Positions 12,601-26,600 of a DNA stretch of 64,000 bases are shown piece by piece. The stretch is from Icerya purchasi. Lineage: Eukaryota; Arthropoda; Insecta; Hemiptera; Monophlebidae. The stretch spans positions 168,099,363 through 168,163,362 of the forward strand of contig CM077116.1 in the NCBI GenBank assembly GCA_039619475.1, written 5' to 3'. The notes beneath the pieces are model-generated. The model ran no database searches, was not told where the DNA came from, and saw only the letters and a program-made list of their open reading frames with translations. A program made the translations under genes and the position numbers. Numbering within the stretch: the stretch's first letter is position 1; each line of letters starts with the position of its first letter.

Positions 12601-15600
12601 ACCCGGAAAAAGAAAAAAGTTAATGAATTTCATTACTTTTAAATTAGTTTATATCCCTTCAATTCTCTAGGTAACTCGTATACATATAAAGGAAACGGTG
12701 TTTATCCCTAGCAGTTACGAAAAATAGAAACTAGTACAACTACAAATATTAATTCGAGCAAAGTTAGGCCGATTACAACAATATTCTTCCAAATATGTGG
12801 GGGACCATGAAATACCATTAAACGAACATAAGTGTATTTTTGTTTTCTTCTCTGTGTATTATTTCAAAACGTATAACATCATACCATAATTAACTTTTGC
12901 CGACCCATCAAAACCCGAAAAGGTAAGGGTCATCAACTGATCATAAAAACCATATAACTTTCTCGTACTTTTTATGCATTTCTCAAGAATAATTTTTAAC
13001 ATTTAACATTCGAACTTGACCGAATGTCGCGCCGTTATTAACGTAAACTCTCATTTTCCTTCAATTTCAAATTATAACCCTCGCTCCACGCGCTGAAAAA
13101 TTCTACAATTTACTAGTTTTTCACGCAATATGTCAAGCGGCGTTTATGCGTAAAATAAAATAATAAAGACAAAAAAAACAAAAAACATTTGAACTTTGCA
13201 TAAAAATTGGCATTTGAAAATTTGATTTTCAAACTCAAAAAAAACGGAGCCAGATCAATAGTAAACAGAAGATTGACCGATTTTTTACGTTTACGAGTAA
13301 AATTACATACGCGCGAGATCATTCGCACCTTCTTTCATTCGTCGACTGATACACGTGGAAAATCACAGCAGCGAAATAAAGATCTAATAGATCATTACTC
13401 AAGCTATTTCGATAACAAAAATTACCTACTCTTCTCTGACTAACTTTCATCTACTCTGAAGATTTGCGGAAATGCTGAAATAAACGATAGCAGGTTTAAA
13501 TTTTCACGTTGTTCATTAATAAAAATAACGGAATATTAATATACCTGATTTAAATTTAATGGTTTAAGACTGAGCCTTGCGTTTTTGTTTTGTTCTTTAA
13601 GTTCTATCGACGGTCTAGAAACAAACGAAAAATAAGAAAAGTTAAAATTATTTAACATTAGCGGATTATATTTCATTTCGGTCGAATTGAACGTTTATAA
13701 ATCGAAAGTGAACAAAATAAAGGTGCTTTACCGAATTGCAGACGTTTCGTTATTCACTAGAAGTTCTTGACTAGAATTCTTATCAGTGCGTATCACCACA
13801 TCGTTGGTTGAATTGAAGAGATAGTTTTCGTTATTTTCTGATACCGTATTATCGTAAGAGCTAATTGACATTAGAGCACTACTGTTCGCCGTTGGTGTAG
13901 TATCCTCTTTTGGGAAGGATGACATACTGGTGACTGCGAAATAGGGATTATTACAATACATTTAATAATAAAAAAAACTGCGACAATATGAAAATGATAT
14001 TTACATTAAAAATAAGCTTCATAAATATAGGAGTGAATGATAAATTTCGAACATTAATAAAGGAAAAAACTTCCCTCAACGCTTTAAACTCTTTGGGTCT
14101 CTATTTATACAGTTTCCCGATATTCGTTTTTTTTTTTTTTCATTTTTCAAAATTCATCATTATCAAAACGATTCTTCGTCCGTTAACAAGCTTGTGCCAT
14201 CACGCACTTCTAGTCCTTAACTTTTCGTTTCACACTGTGATCGAAGGACTCATCAGGTGCGTATTGTGCCTCCCTTCTTCACAAGAAAAGAATATTTCAT
14301 TTTTCATCATCGAGCGTTTTCATTCTTCTTTTACTTTTTCCAACCCTCCTTTTTATCGTTTCTCTCTATTATTTTACTATTTACTTTTATCCAGCCTATT
14401 TCATGCATCAGTTTCGAACGTTTTCAATTTGTTTCCCGATATTTTATTCAATTTTTATATCACCTTGTTCTTTACCTTCTCCCCTTAGTCGGCAACATCA
14501 TAACACACTGTGTAACACCAAAAAAAGATTTCCACAATGTACTGTTACGAGCTTTTTTGCATCACTGAAATTCTCTTATTTATCCTCGCGTCATTACTTA
14601 ACTTTTCCGTTATTTTCAGACCTCGCTAATAATTTCTGCGCTTGCTTTGGAAATTGATTCTCTTTTGATTACGTTCATATTTCTCTTTCAATCCTTCTTT
14701 TAAAAATTTTTCTCACGATTCAAATAAATTAAATTACCTAGGTCAGTTAATCACAAGTTTCGGTGATCACCGGTGAACTACTACTTACGAGATAGTAATT
14801 TTAAACTTTTCATGAAATTTTTAGTAGACTTTTAAACGTGTTTCAATGATGAATTAACAGATTTCTACCGCAAAAAGAAAGTGCACAACAATTATCAACT
14901 GAAAGCCTATTAACATAATATTACAAGAATAAAAATGTAGATGTGCGAAGCTCTTACTGCTAATAGGAGTGCTAGTGAACTCGGAATCGCTTAAACTGTT
15001 CGTTAAAAATTCCATCTGACTGGTAATTCCCAACATTTCCGCCATGCTCTCTTTCATTTCTCCGACTAAAAAAATGCACATTAACAGTTGAAAAACATTA
15101 AAAATTTCGCAATATTCGTTTCGTATGCATTACAACATACAACATTTAGAAACATTTGTTTATTTTTTTTTTTATTTTTCCGAATTCAGTAATTTAATAC
15201 GAAGAGCCGTTAAAGTTTGAAAATTTAATAATATTTCTAAGTGAACGTGTTTACCACCTACCGTTACTTTCTTCATCCTCATCGAAATCATCCATCATAG
15301 CTATATCGTTGCAATTAGTTGAACTCATCAAACTTGCCATACTTTGCATATCTTCGTCCCTACGAAAATCGGTTAAATATTAATAAATGTCGCTTTAAAT
15401 TGTAAACAAAACTAAAAGTTTACAAAGCAAGGTTTTCATTAGATATTACGAGGCCACATTTAAATGCCCGATTATTTTACCTTAATACGATTTCAGAAAT
15501 AATGTCAAAACCAAAAACGCAAAAAAAAAAAGCCATGAGAGATGAAGCAATTCTATGCCTCATCGTTATGCTAATTATACGTTATCGTTATTTCGTTTAA

Positions 15601-18600
15601 CTTGTTATAAAGCACATTATATTTCGTAAGGCACAATTATCGATAAACATTGGCCATAAAAATTCGTGAAATAATCCAATTTATTCTCGAAACCTTTTCA
15701 ATTTAATAGAAAAGAGCCCACAAAAAAAAAAAAAAAAACAACCTAAAGTAATATCATTCGAAAATTCGAAATACAGCCGGTCTCACATTACATTTAGAAA
15801 TTAATTTTTATAACTTCCAAAAAGAGAAACAAAGTTTTTTTTTCGTAGATTTTATTTATTACCGTAAAAAAGAACAAATCTTAAATACGCGCATGTAAAA
15901 ACAGATAAAAAAGAAAAAATAAATAAAACTGAACTAGTTTTAAAAAAAGAAGAAAAAGATAAATTCGCGCGCACATTAATATTGGAACACGAATCAACAA
16001 CTGCTGGGTTTCCTAAACATGTTCGACGCGATCAGCACATCGAGCTCTGTATAAGTCAGCCAGCTACTGTGACGCTTAGGCAGTGTATTTCGTTCGGGTA
16101 GAACTGGTTCGAATTCTGCAGCCGCACACTAAAACTTCTAAAAATTTTACTTGTCCCGGGTCATTCAACTTACATAGATGAGAGATAACTCAAGATAGTC
16201 AATGTAAATGTGGCGAAATTCGGAAAATAACGAGCACCTATTTAACTCTAGCATAATTAGAAAATTTGACTACGTCAAACTATATAAAGATATTGACGAA
16301 GTTAACTTTTCTGAAGTATTGGACAAAGAATGGACTGCAATAGCCGACCGGATACGATGTAATATAATGTCTATAGTCAGGGGCGGATCCAAAAGAACAT
16401 GAGGGCGAGGGGGAGTAATAAGGACATTTTGGGGAGGGGAAATTATATAATTACGTAAAATCTTCTACGGTAAGCAGTAAATTTGAGAAATACCCCTTCT
16501 TGTTTCATAAAGAAAATCAAATAGCTTTATAGAAATTTAAAAATGTTTTAAAAATACATAATTATTACAATTTTTAATTTAACTTCTGTTTTACTTTTAG
16601 GGGTGAAAAATAAAACGAAATTATAAAATTCTAGCTCTAAAATGGTAGTTCAGAAATAGTAAGAAAGTTAGTATTTTTATTAGACACTTTGCTTCTTTTT
16701 TATTTTTGTTAATAATCCGATCTGAATTCTCTTTGTTCGTGCACAAGTTTAAATAAATGTATTTCTCATTGAACTATTTTTAATTAAAATCACAAAATAA
16801 AAATTAAAAATAAATAAAAAAGACAAAAAAGATGGACGACAGTATTGTGTTTAAAATATAGAATAAAAAAGGAACATTAATAGTTTTACTAGAAAATAGT
16901 ATTAAATATTAATTATTAAAATCCATAGGTGTAAAATTCATGCAAATCTTTTGTAGCATAAATTAGGTTTCTCTGTTATAATAATTTTTTTCATAGAGGC
17001 TTCGGTTTTTTGGGGGGTGCCCCCCGTGGATCCACCACTTGCGCCAAAAAAAAAAAAATAATAATAAAGAGCTGTAGAAGTGCACAACGCGTTAAATCTT
17101 CGCTGCGGCAATACCAATTTTATCCTGAACAGTGTATTAAAATATCGTGCACGAGTCGAAATACCTATGAACTGCGCCCGGTATTGAATGAAAAAGCTTT
17201 AAATGGAGATTAGATCTCAGAATTGTTGAGTATTCCAACTGCGTATGACACTAGTTGTAGCTTTAAGAAGAAAAACCGCATCAAATCTACTTGACTGAAA
17301 GGGCAACCGGGGAAGCCGATAGAGTACGATAAAAACGTTTTATCCGAAGGGAAGTTGAGAAAAATGAAAAAATTAGTGCATCAAACCGTGCGTGACGGAA
17401 GGTTAAACAGTTTCAACCGAAATAATAGAGCTACAAAAAATATGAGGGCTATCCTTTATAACTGTTATCACGTTATTAACATGCCACCACAGTTTCCCGA
17501 TTGTCACTTCATAGAGAACCCATGGAACTATTTAGACGAAAAACTGCGTGAAGGTCGCAGTCGAACTAAGTGAAGAAGCACTTAAAAGAAAAATGTAGTA
17601 ATCTATCGGCCAATTATCTCTACAAAAATTGGTATCTCCGATGCGACGAAGATTGCAGCTGTCATTCTGCGGCGGTCTTACCAAATTCTAATTATTTTAA
17701 TAAAGCACTTGGAGAGGAAATTTATAAGTTCCGTTAAATTTGTCCGGATATTAATATGGTGTGAAATTTTTTATTTTTATGTTCTTTGCAACCATGTTTT
17801 TTTTTTTTTTTTTTTAATTTATTTGATTTCTTTTACATACGCGTTTAAGTAGTTATTGTTTTATTGTTTTAAAAAAAAATTTAGAATAAATTTTTTTTCC
17901 ATTAAATTATAGTACTTTTAAACGTGGTGTCCGAAAATTAATGTGACTAACTGTACATAATGTGGATCATCGCCTAGATTAAAACCTTGCTCTTGTCGTC
18001 GTAGCTTAAACCACTATCCTTTTTCATTTTTTCCTGCCGTGCGCCATGTTTTTAATTTGTTTATATGTCATCTGCGTTTTCATTTTTATTTCATCTATTC
18101 ATGTAATCCAAGGTCTTCCTCGCTTCCTCTTCCCTTTTAATTTTCTTTCAATTATATGAAAGAATTGCGACGTAGTACAGTCCCAAAAATCGGTCTCTTC
18201 TTTGTTGTATTATCAACTTCCTCTCTTCATCAACCATTTCCACTATCTCTGAATTTCTTTTTTTCCGTGTCCATGAGATGTTCATCATGGGACGCCATAC
18301 CCACTTTTCAAAGGCCTCCAATCGATCCTTAAGATTCTTTATAATCACCCATGTTTCCGAGCTGTATAATAAAATACTCCATATGTACATTTCCATTAGC
18401 CTTTTCCTTACGTTTAATTTAACGTTTTTTGTTGAATAATTCCCTTTTTCCGATAAAAATGCATTTAACTATTGCTATTTTCGTATTTACTTTAATATCG
18501 CTTTTTCCTTTATGTGTTATTATACTTCCTAAATATTTAAATTGTGGATGTAACTCTTAATATTCCCTTTCTGGTACCCGTGCTTATTAACAGTAATTAT

Positions 18601-21600
18601 GACAATCAACAATGGTTTATATTTTTCTAAAATCTACAATATATATATAACAGAAACCGTACGTAGATGCGGCATTTATTTTCAGAACAAAAATATGAAC
18701 GACCTAATTAAATATGCGTGTTAACTCGATAAAATCACGTAAACACAATAAAACAAAGCCTTCGGCAGTAAAGTAAAAAAATTAAAAGTCATCAGAACCG
18801 TTTTCAACCAATGGCACAAAAAGAAATATCATTAAAAAAATAATCGGTTGAGTATTAGCCGAAACTTTGAAAGCGATCGAAATTTTTTGCAGAGCAAAAG
18901 TGATTTCAAAAACAGTAAACCCACCAGTAAATTCGGAATTCGCCAATTTAATGTACTCCGCGTGATATACTTTAAGTTTTGTGTTTTCTATTAAAAGAAA
19001 AAAAAAAGAAAAAAATTAAAAAAACAATCGTGGAATTTACACTAGCAACAAACATATCTTGTCGGTCTTTTCTGACGCCATCGATACCTTTAATATTAAA
19101 ATAATACGGTTCAAGGACCGTTTATATCTACAGACATCAAGCGTGCCAGACAAAATAATTTATTCTATACGGTGTGTATTAACGTATTTATATCTATCGT
19201 AAAACGGTCGCGACAGACATGGGTCGTGGCCGGCCAGTAATTTCGGAAAGAATATTGTCTTTACGTGTCTGTGGCTACTTGCCGGGCAGTGTGAATAGAG
19301 TATCGGGACCGCGCAGACAAAAAGAGGAAAGATACTAAAAGGGGGCAGGCTAAGGTTCTTGAAAAAAATTGGAAGTATGAAGATGAAATTGTTTTTTTGT
19401 TACTGTACATGAAGGAAAGGCCGACTATATGTTCAATTCCAAAAGTACCAGCTCTTGATAATGATGAAAACGCTAACGAAGAAGTGCATATTGATCAGTC
19501 ATCTGAAGCTGGGCAACAAACGACTGACACATTGCCATCTACAACTGAGGTTAGTCAACAAACGGCTGGTACATCGCCAACTACATCATCACCAGCTACA
19601 GCTCAAAACTACCCTAAGCTAAAGCGCACTACTAAACGAGGCCAAAAATGAACTGATGAAACACCTACCACAGTACTTGAAGTACATAATAGACAGTAAG
19701 AAAAATACTCCACTACCGGATGACGTTGAACAATTTATGGCTGGCGCCTTGCGATCTTTTCCGCCAAGAGACAGAGCTATTTGCAAAAGGCAAGATATTT
19801 TAAATAGTCTCTCATATGGAAATAGATATTCTGAGCAGGCCATTCACAAGTAATTCTATGGTATCCCCGGTCTTCTTCTTCTTCTTCTAGTAACAATGCA
19901 ATTATGGATAAATCTTTCACAGAGAAGTGCCAGGAACATTTTCAACATAAATAGACGTGCTTTTCCTACTGAAGCTATTCAGTAACTGCCGGTAAGAACG
20001 GCCGCGTCTGACGCCGATGACGGGGTCTGTCGATGTCTGATACGGCACACTTCTGTCACGTTAGATGTAAATAAATGGTGCCTGTCGGTGTCTGCCACGC
20101 TACTTGTCTGAAGCGCACTGTGTCTGTAGATATAAATGGTCCTTCAGTCGTCAGCTATTCCTCTCGAATAATTTTTAAATCTAAGGGGGAAGAGTTGGTC
20201 CGACAACACTGCAAGTTAGATATCCACATACCGCAGCTGAGTTTTACTACTTTGTACTCGAAAAATCTCTACTTTGTGACCGATGCGTGCAGAGCCCTTG
20301 ACCATCCAAGACAAAATCCGAATTCATAAAATATCCTTCATAACCGCTATCGTTAAAGCTCATTTTAAACAGCCGATGCTACATGTAGAGTTCGTTCTAC
20401 ATAATCCATTTGTTCGCCAACTCGATCTCCGTGAAAATAATTTCTTCCGAGCGATTTTCATTTTGAATTTAGAGCTATGAACGTTAGATAATGAAAAATT
20501 AAAGACATTTTCCAGTCCATAAGTATAAATTCGATTTATAAAATTTAAATAAATACTTACGTGGCTTTGCCTTCCCTTAAGAAGACGGACGACAACGTAC
20601 ATTCCAACAAGGCGGATACTATCTTTTTCGTGACAGGTTTAAACGAAATTTGTAGCGGGTGCTGCGTCGATTCCAAATTCGCGTACTTTTTCATATTAAT
20701 ACTACTGACTGCTAACTGTCGTCTTTTACCGGTTATGCTAATCTAAATAAAAAAAATATCGTAATCATTTTCACTGGGTACGAAAAAAAGTTCGAATTAA
20801 AGATAAAAATACCCACCCTCTAAAAACGGATTTCTCCGAATTTTTCGGCATTTTTAAAATTTTCTATAGTTTTCGTTCAGATATTCAAGAAAATAGGTCT
20901 GAGAACTAGCATTTTAAGAAATTCTTTTCATTACGTAAAATTGATGGGTCACTTACCCTCCAAAAAAAAATTAAATAAATAAATATCAGTTAGTATAATT
21001 AAAGCTATGATTTTTCGATATTCGCTGATATTTCAAATCTGATCAGTCGAGTCTTCCAGTCTGGATGATGTTTTTAAAATTTTATTTTGGCCAAATTTAT
21101 GGAAAACATATTTTTCATAAAACATTCGGTAAAAGTAAAATTCGCGCAAAGAAAAAGCGTTGGAAATTTCGAAAGTTACGATTTCTGCAAAAACTAAACA
21201 TTTTAATAAAAAAAATATGTACGCAAGCGAGAAGCCCTAAATTTTTTTTTTTTTTTTAAAGTTTACCGTCACTGTAAACCAAAATTAAGAAAACAAAAAA
21301 TTAATATTTTAAACTTAATTTAACATTACCTAAATTTCCAACGACCTTTTTCTACTGATTTAATCAGTGAAATAAATACATATTTAGAGAACGTAAATGT
21401 AAATAAATCCGTACTTGTTTGTTAATATTTATAAATATACAATAAACAAATACCTCGATAACAAACAGAAATAAGTGTAAAATAATTTACTTTATTAAAG
21501 TAAATACCTTAACTTCATGAAACGTTTTCGGGCGTAGCGCATCATCAGCTAACAGCACAAAGTATACTCAAATAAAACTAAAAGCACACTGTCCAATTGT

Positions 21601-23570
21601 GTTGTTAACTGATGATATAGCCCGAAAACGTTTCTTGAAATTGGGGTATTTATTTTAATTTATAAAAATAAATTATTTAACACTTATTTCTCTGTTAGTT
21701 ATTCAATTATTTATTTTATATTTATACGTATTTAGAGACTTTTGTACCTCTTTTACTTTATATAATCTCATAATTCTTAACAACATTCGAACATATACAC
21801 CATTTTAACTCTGACAAATCATAATGTAAATGAATAATAGGAAAATATTTTATTTTTAAGTTGTTTATTATGTCCACAGAAATTGTGGACATAAGAAACG
21901 ACTTGAAAATAAATTCCGAAACACGCTACGTTAATCGATTTACGATAAAAATTAAAAATTTCCCGATCTTACATTGTTCATGTGCGCTATTATTCGTATA
22001 TTTTTTTATACAAATACGACCCGTACTCGTAAAATACATAAATTTATAGTAGGACTGTTACCGGCACTATAAAACGTAGAAGCAAGATTTTAGTAGCTAC
22101 ATTTTTAATGACAAGAAATTCATTATGTTGAAACAACGAACAAAATATCGTCTAATTCAATTTTTATTTATTTATTTATTGTTTTTTTTGTAATAAGCTA
22201 AGTAAGACGCCATTTTCATGCTAATTGATAATAGTGCTTCAAGTATTATTCCGTTAAATAAAACAATTGTAAGGGTAATATAATTCAGCGTTCAAATAAA
22301 ATTTTTGTAGATTTAATTCTTTATTAAAAAAGCATGAGAACACCACGCTGAAATGCGATTTGTAGTAAGAGTTATTAAGCTGATTTTGTTGTTGTTTTTT
22401 TTTAATTTGCGTATATTACCACCCCAAATGTCACACCGATCAAAATCGATTGTGACGTGAACAAAGTTGTGTCTCGAATTTCTAATATTAAATGTTAAAA
22501 ACGAAAAATTACTGAAATAAATAGTGGAATAACGAGTATCATTTTTCCATAATCAAACATGTTAAGAAAATTTAAGGAAGACGCTGACTCGGATAGTGAC
22601 CATATCGATCAAAGAAGAAGTTTGTATCGTACATTGATTTTCACCCGCTCCTTCCGTATTGCATGTATCTTCATTGCCTTTCAAGAATTATTTAATGTAC
22701 ACAGACTGCGTGTAAATCCGTCTAACTTTTCCTTTCCATTATTATGTTTAAATGTTTTCCTCCTTTATGATAAGAATTCTCTTATCCATCTAGAATTTAA
22801 CGAATTATTTCAACAGATCCACAGATCCATAAACTAATGCAGACAAGCAATCCCCCCACAAAAAAAATAAATGTTCTTTAACATGTAATTTCTAATTCTG
22901 AATTTACAAATTTTATTTTCCATTCATAGATTGATCATAAAACTAATTTAGTAATTGGCATGGGCGTCACCAGCCGATAAGCTCGGAGGAAGGGAGATGA
23001 TAAAAAGATGATATGAGTTATAGGAAAAGTAAAATGTATAATTTGTAAAGGCTTAATATTTTATTAAACAAGAATAAAATCTTAATTAAAACATAATTTT
23101 CGTGGGTTTCTGGCAAATTGTTTTACTACTTTATTATAAAAGTCTTCCAAATTGTCCATGATTACACGCATATGATTACTAAAGTTTCAAGGCTCCAGGG
23201 CGACGCACTTGGTAATTGAACGGATTACAAATTAATAAAAAGTTTTTTTCGTTTTACTACGTGTTAAAGCGCACAAGTCTAATACAAAACGATAGGCAGG
23301 TGTACAAGGAAAGATTACATAAATTATAAAATTGACAACATGAACAAAGGATGGCAAATAGACAAGAGCGAAGAAAAAGTAATATTCTTCCAACATTTAA
23401 CAACCACATGTAATGAGAAACAACCGATAAATTAAAGAAATATATTTACATGGCTATTACATGTACAATTGTGCATGAGTATTGTTTGCTAATTGCAATC
23501 ATGATTTCAAAAAAAGAAAAAAAAAAAACAATTCATTTGTGAAAAAAATTATATATGCATGAACAAAACA

Positions 23571-23607
<37 letters not shown>

Positions 23608-26600
23608 AGAAAACAAGAAAAACGGCTGGTAATGGGAACTCGTTAAGTCATAGGTTGTATCATGTTCAACATAAACAATATGTATGTATTAAATATGAAG
23701 TTTTGCTCTGGATAACTTAAGGATATATGCGTTTATCACTAAATGAATAAGGTCAACCAGTCGTAGCAGTGTTCCGCCAACACGTCTGTCTCGTTCTCGT
23801 ATTCCTTTTCTCGGGACGTAATGTGCAGCGGATGTAAGTTTACTGATAATCGTTGAACAGCAACAAATATTAAATTTTATTTTTGTTTCCGATTAAATGA
23901 TGATAAGATGAGGTTTTTATTTCCTTGTAATAAAAAATAATATGAAATTTCAAATAGACGCAATTTCGTCATGCTAATTAAATCACACATACCCGGTGTG
24001 TAGTTTTTTCCTTTCACAGCGGAATGAAAATTTATAACTTTTACACGTGAGATGTTATCGACCAGAGCAACTTCCAAGTAAGAATATTTTCAGTTTATAT
24101 TATTTCCAAATGAAACCCCTTTCGTCCGTCACTATAGCGTATAACAGTTTCGTTTCACAGTATGAAAACAGTTAATTATGCGACAATATCGAGACAATTT
24201 TTTTTTGTATGAAACCGATAGAGTGTACATTGAACAGAGCAAAGAATTCGCTGCTCAAATCTGCGAACTTTTTTGCAATTGTTTTGTTCTCTTTTACACG
24301 TTTTTTTAGAAATTCTCCGCCTTTTTATTTCATTTTTATGTTGACAAAAGTGAGCCCCCTTTCTTAATCGAATCCTTCTTCATTCACGCTCAATGACAGA
24401 ATAATAGTAAGATTTGTGGAGAACCATCTCGAATATTATTGCGGCATGATGCTTAGTCCAAAGATGAACATCTTCCACGGCACTTGCTTCTAAATCTTTA
24501 TACGAGTATTCAAAATGAAATAACTAGCCAAGAGAAGAAGCACCCTATTTTTTCTACTTTTACCAACGAAGCAATAGAGGTAGCGCGCGTACAGCAAGTT
24601 TTGTTTTGCTTTCGGGGTACGTTCATTTGAAAGATGCTAAAGCGCGTCAAGCATGCTGGCCACTACTCAAATGTAATTTTTAAATTTCCAGTTTATTCCC
24701 GGTTTTCCTAGATCAAATCCTTATAGTGTTATCGGTCCAAATGCTCCCGACGATTTCCTGATTACTAGAATTGTACAAAAAGAAAAACAGAATTTTTTTG
24801 TTACTATTGATAGTATTTGGCCGTCGTCGCAGCATATTTTATACGAATAAAACAGAACTTTGTATTTTATTCTTGAGCGTGAAGTACAGTAAAAAATGCA
24901 TTCACTTTTTAACGTTTCAAATGATTTTTTCTTAATAAAAATATCGTTGTTTTTGGCCATTTTTTCCGGTTTTACAACAGAATTCCCGGCTTATTCCCGG
25001 TTGTAGGTAGCTTAACCGAATGTAGCCCGATTTTGAGTTTGCAAAGTTGATAATCGAACGCAAAATGACTGCTGCACGTGTGTAAAGAAATTTTTCAAAA
25101 CTTTTATTTAAACAAAACAACAACCAATTTATAACCATTGTTGGCATATCAAATTTCACTCAATTTTTTTTACTACGGCTTAAAATACTTTAAGGAATTA
25201 AATCGAAAAACAAATTATTTTTGAATATAATAAATAAATAAGAAAAAAAAAAAATCAAAGTTTATACCTCTCTGTCGAACAATAATTTTAACAGAAAATT
25301 TTCTGTTATAAATTGCGCTTTGTATTTCAATAATGCGTGGACATTTTTATTTTAAGCTGTATTATAAATGTTAGATTCACGTGTAATATTTTTAGAATAT
25401 TTCTTTTCATAATATGATTTTTTATCGTCATAATAAAAGAAATCATTAAATTGCCAACTAATGGCGCTGTAATTGCTCAGTTGAAATTTTTCCGTTCGAT
25501 TATCAATGCTGCAAACCTATACTCAAAATCGGACTATATTCGGATAAGCCATTGGGTGGTCACCCTGGCATCGACTTAAGGAAATGTTCTTTAATCATAT
25601 TTAATCACTGACCTCACTCGCCAGGCTTTTAAAAATTACAACTGAACCGTTTCTACGAATGGGTATATTCGTACAATACTTGGAAATATATGTCCATAAA
25701 AAATATGCCCTGGGGTCTTTACGTGGGTCTGGTCCTATTCGTTAAAATTTAGAATGACGTTTATTCAGTAGATAGAAAAAAAAAAACGAGCAAACGTACG
25801 GATAATTTTATATCGGCAACAACGCGTCATAATTGTCGAAATTCAAACTGAGATCGAAGAAGGTAATTCTAAATCAGGTTCAGCGGTCATTTAAACAAAC
25901 GTAAAAGACTAAACGCAGCATTTGTTTCGTACTATTTGATTCCGTTATTAAATTTTTTTTTCTTATCGGGAAAATAACAAAAACGTTTAATAATAGTGGA
26001 AACATATGAAAAATAGAAATGAAGGAATACTGTTAAAAACATTTAATGTAAACGTACAAAACACGACACACTAGTAAGGAATAACTGCAAGTTATTCTCC
26101 CATTTGAAGTTCAATGTTGTGTTCCCCAAATCCCACCTTCCTTACAGTACATAGAAAGCCTTATTGATATTTAGTGTGAAATATTGAAATATGAAGTTCA
26201 AGAAAAAGAAAGGAAAATAGTTTAGATGAAAAGAAATGTTTTTGAAAGTAGCGCACATCTGTGCTATGTTTTATCTAAATTTCTTATTAAAAAACAGAGA
26301 TCATTTTTTTTTCTTAATTTTTCTTAATTTTTCTTCAGGCTTAGAAATTTATATTTAATATTCCCTATTTCAATTTAAAACGAAACAGAAAGTGTATTTA
26401 AAAAATTAATAAACGAAAAAAGTAATGTTAATACCGATTAATTAAATACAACTTAATAATTTTTAATCGCACAATATAGATTTTTTGTAAGCCAGTTATC
26501 TGTAATTTCTAATTTTTGTTCGAGTTAAACTATATGTTGCTTTTCAGTTTATTTATAACAAAATTTTTATAAAGGAATTATTAAAAATTACTTTGTTATT

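Noticed and set aside
13988..14657. Three overlapping plus-strand frames of 84-166 codons
   Set aside because: They lie in an EHBP1 intron, are pyrimidine-driven and have no recognisable domain.
21461..21698. Hammerhead ribozyme
   Set aside because: Only the CTGATGA and GAAA boxes with a weak middle stem can be seen; no convincing outer stems and cleavage site, so it is kept only as a speculative remark.
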